Of a stretch of DNA of 6,547 nt, positions 5,344 through 6,547 are shown piece after piece; position 1 is the stretch's first letter, and each line of letters starts with the position of its first letter. A program made the translations under genes and the position numbers. Source of the DNA: Candidatus Tectimicrobiota bacterium (GTDB taxonomy: Bacteria > UBA8248); contig JACPCT010000144.1 of assembly GCA_016184445.1 (NCBI GenBank), positions 1-6,547 on the forward strand, given 5' to 3'. The notes beneath the pieces were generated by a model, which worked only from the letters and a program-made list of their open reading frames with translations, made no database searches and was not told the origin of the DNA.

Positions 5344-6162
5344 ATGCATAGCCGCGCCCTGGGCCGCACGGGCCTCCAAGTGAGCGCGGTCGGGATGGGG
5401 ACCTACCAGACCTTCGACGTCTCGGGCGCCGCCGGGGAGGAGCGCTGCCGCCGCATCGCGGGGGAGGCCCTGGGGCAGGGGATGAACCTCTTCGACTCGG
5501 CCCCCATGTACGGGGAGGCGGAGCGGGTGCTGGGCCTCGCCCTGGAGGGCAGGCGGGAGGAGGCCCTCATCGCCACCAAGGTCCTCGAGCGCGACGCCCG
5601 CTCGGCCCGCGCGAGCATCGAGCGCTCCTTCAAGCTCCTGCGCACCGGGGTGATCGACCTCCTCCAGATCCACAACATGGCGGGCTGGCGGGCGGTGACG
5701 CCCGTGCTGCGGGAGTACCAGAAGGAGGGCCGGGTGCGCTTCATCGGCGTCACGGACTACCGGGTGTCCAGCTACCCCGAGATGATGGAAGCCATGCGGA
5801 CGGGGCTCTACGACACCGTCCAGATCCCCTGCTATGTGGGCGAGACCACCTGCCGGAGGGAGATCCTCCCCCTCGCCCGGGAGCTCAACCTCGGGGTCAT
5901 CGTGATGACCCCCATCGCCCCGATCTTCGGGCGGGGGAAGCTCCTCGGCGCCCTGAAGGGGAAGGACCTCTCCTTCCTCGCGCCCTACGGGGTGCGCACC
6001 CCCGGGCAGGCCCTGCTCAAGTACGTCCTGTCGGACCCCGCCGTCTCGGCCGTCATCCCGGCCACGAGCAAGGTGGAGCGGGTGGCCGAGAACGCGGCGG
6101 CGGGGGAGGGCGGGCCCCTCCCGCCCGCCGCCCTCCAGCAGCTGGAGCGCCTGCTCCGCTGA
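5344..6162 (+). CDS. Aldo/keto reductase, complete catalytic tetrad
   Basis: This 272-residue protein is a TIM-barrel NAD(P)H-dependent aldo/keto reductase, at the short end of the family's range. The start is typical (RALGRTGLQVSAVGMGTYQTFDV, split across 4-26). The catalytic tetrad is present: D51 and Y56 in NLFDSAPMYG, K79 in IATKV and H110 in LLQIHNM. Later barrel segments include VRFIGVTDYR (131-140), LYDTVQIPCY (155-164), LGVIVMTPIAP (183-193) and, for cofactor binding, VSAVIPATSKVERVAEN (234-250). ATG at 5344 is chosen because GGAG lies 7 bases upstream and the family's N-terminus begins there; the frame is open back to 5272 without similarity. It reduces a carbonyl, but the substrate is unknown. 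A shorter paralogue follows 15 bases downstream. Confidence 0.92.
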   Translation: MHSRALGRTGLQVSAVGMGTYQTFDVSGAAGEERCRRIAGEALGQGMNLFDSAPMYGEAERVLGLALEGRREEALIATKVLERDARSARASIERSFKLLRTGVIDLLQIHNMAGWRAVTPVLREYQKEGRVRFIGVTDYRVSSYPEMMEAMRTGLYDTVQIPCYVGETTCRREILPLARELNLGVIVMTPIAPIFGRGKLLGALKGKDLSFLAPYGVRTPGQALLKYVLSDPAVSAVIPATSKVERVAENAAAGEGGPLPPAALQQLERLLR

Positions 6163-6177
6163 CCCCTGGGCGAGACC

Positions 6178-6547
6178 ATGCGCTACCGCACCCTGGGCCG
6201 CACCGGCCTCCGCGTGAGCGAAGTGGGGATGGGCACCCTGGAGGCCTTCGACGTGCCCCCGGGCCGGCGCGCCATCCTCGCCACCAAGGTGCGGGAGAGC
6301 GGCGCCGCCGCCGCCCGGGCCAGCATCGAGCGCTCCTTCGAGCGCCTGCGGACGGAGGCGCTCGACCTCCTCCAGGTGCACAACATGGCCGGCTGGCGGG
6401 AGGTGCTGCCGGTGCTGGAGGAGTACCGGGAGAGGGGCCGCGTCCGCTTCCTCGGCCTCACCTACTACGAGCGCGAGAGCGAGCCCGAGGTGCTGGCCGC
6501 CATGCGCACTGGCCGCTTCGACGCCGTCCAGGTGCCCTGCTGGCTGG
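6178..6547 (+). CDS. Second aldo/keto reductase, internally deleted, runs past the window end
   Basis: The frame is open for 123 codons from ATG 6178 to the window edge. It is clearly a paralogue of the preceding gene: RTLGRTGLRVSEVGMGT (4-20), then LDLLQVHNMAGWREVLPVLEEY and VRFLGLTYYE match closely. Between FDV (24-26) and ILATKV (33-38) about 42 residues present in the neighbour are missing. That stretch carries the tetrad Asp and Tyr (DSAPMYG) and one barrel strand-helix unit. K37 and H68 of the tetrad remain. The loss is in frame and the rest is not decayed. It may be a non-catalytic or reshaped protein, a young pseudogene, or an assembly collapse. Its Shine-Dalgarno is poor (GGGCGAGACC); coupling to the upstream gene, 15 bases away, is likely. 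Confidence 0.8.
   Translation, partial: MRYRTLGRTGLRVSEVGMGTLEAFDVPPGRRAILATKVRESGAAAARASIERSFERLRTEALDLLQVHNMAGWREVLPVLEEYRERGRVRFLGLTYYERESEPEVLAAMRTGRFDAVQVPCWL

Noticed and set aside
17..6162. Genome-wide reassignment of UGA to Trp, Cys or Gly
   Set aside because: Seven genes here end naturally at UGA at the expected family length, and Trp is encoded by UGG throughout.
5221..6381. Long minus-strand open frame of 386 codons
   Set aside because: It is antisense to both aldo/keto reductases and rich in His, Gly and Pro without any family signature.

Overview
This is a high-GC window (roughly 70% by eye) with dense, mostly bacterial-type genes. It probably comes from an uncultured selenium-using bacterium. 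The sequence alone does not fix the lineage; Deltaproteobacteria-like, Rokubacteria-like or Tectomicrobia-like genomes would all fit in GC content and style, but that is a guess. UGA is used as an ordinary stop by seven genes here, so the code is standard.

The main result is that two genes, each split by an in-frame UGA, are most simply read as selenoprotein genes. The first (17-550, minus) is a TlpA/DipZ-type thioredoxin-fold protein whose CxxC becomes UxxC (WTFG-U-VNC). The second (3517-4200, plus) is a DsbA/FrnE-type protein whose CPWx motif becomes UPWA. In both, the UGA replaces the first active-site cysteine. In both, a short stem with a three-base loop beginning in G starts 11-12 bases after the UGA, as expected for a bacterial SECIS element.

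Layout, left to right: the TlpA-like selenoprotein gene (minus); a divergent intergenic region; a small cupin gene and an orphan ABC-transporter ATPase gene (plus, probably one transcript); a decayed IS110-type insertion sequence remnant (about 1854-2086) that has replaced the end of the next gene; an alpha/beta hydrolase (minus) and a CoA-binding-domain protein (minus) that overlap by 4 bases; a second divergent region; the DsbA-like selenoprotein gene and a TPR protein (plus); a 228-bp foldback repeat made of nested hairpins; and two tandem aldo/keto reductase genes (plus). The second reductase runs off the window and lacks about 42 residues that should carry two of the four catalytic residues.

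The genes do not form one obvious pathway. The shared theme is thiol/selenol redox chemistry (two thioredoxin-fold selenoproteins) alongside NAD(P)H-linked reduction (aldo/keto reductases). No selA, selB, selC, selD or tRNA-Sec gene was seen in the window, so the decoding machinery must lie elsewhere if the selenoprotein reading is right.
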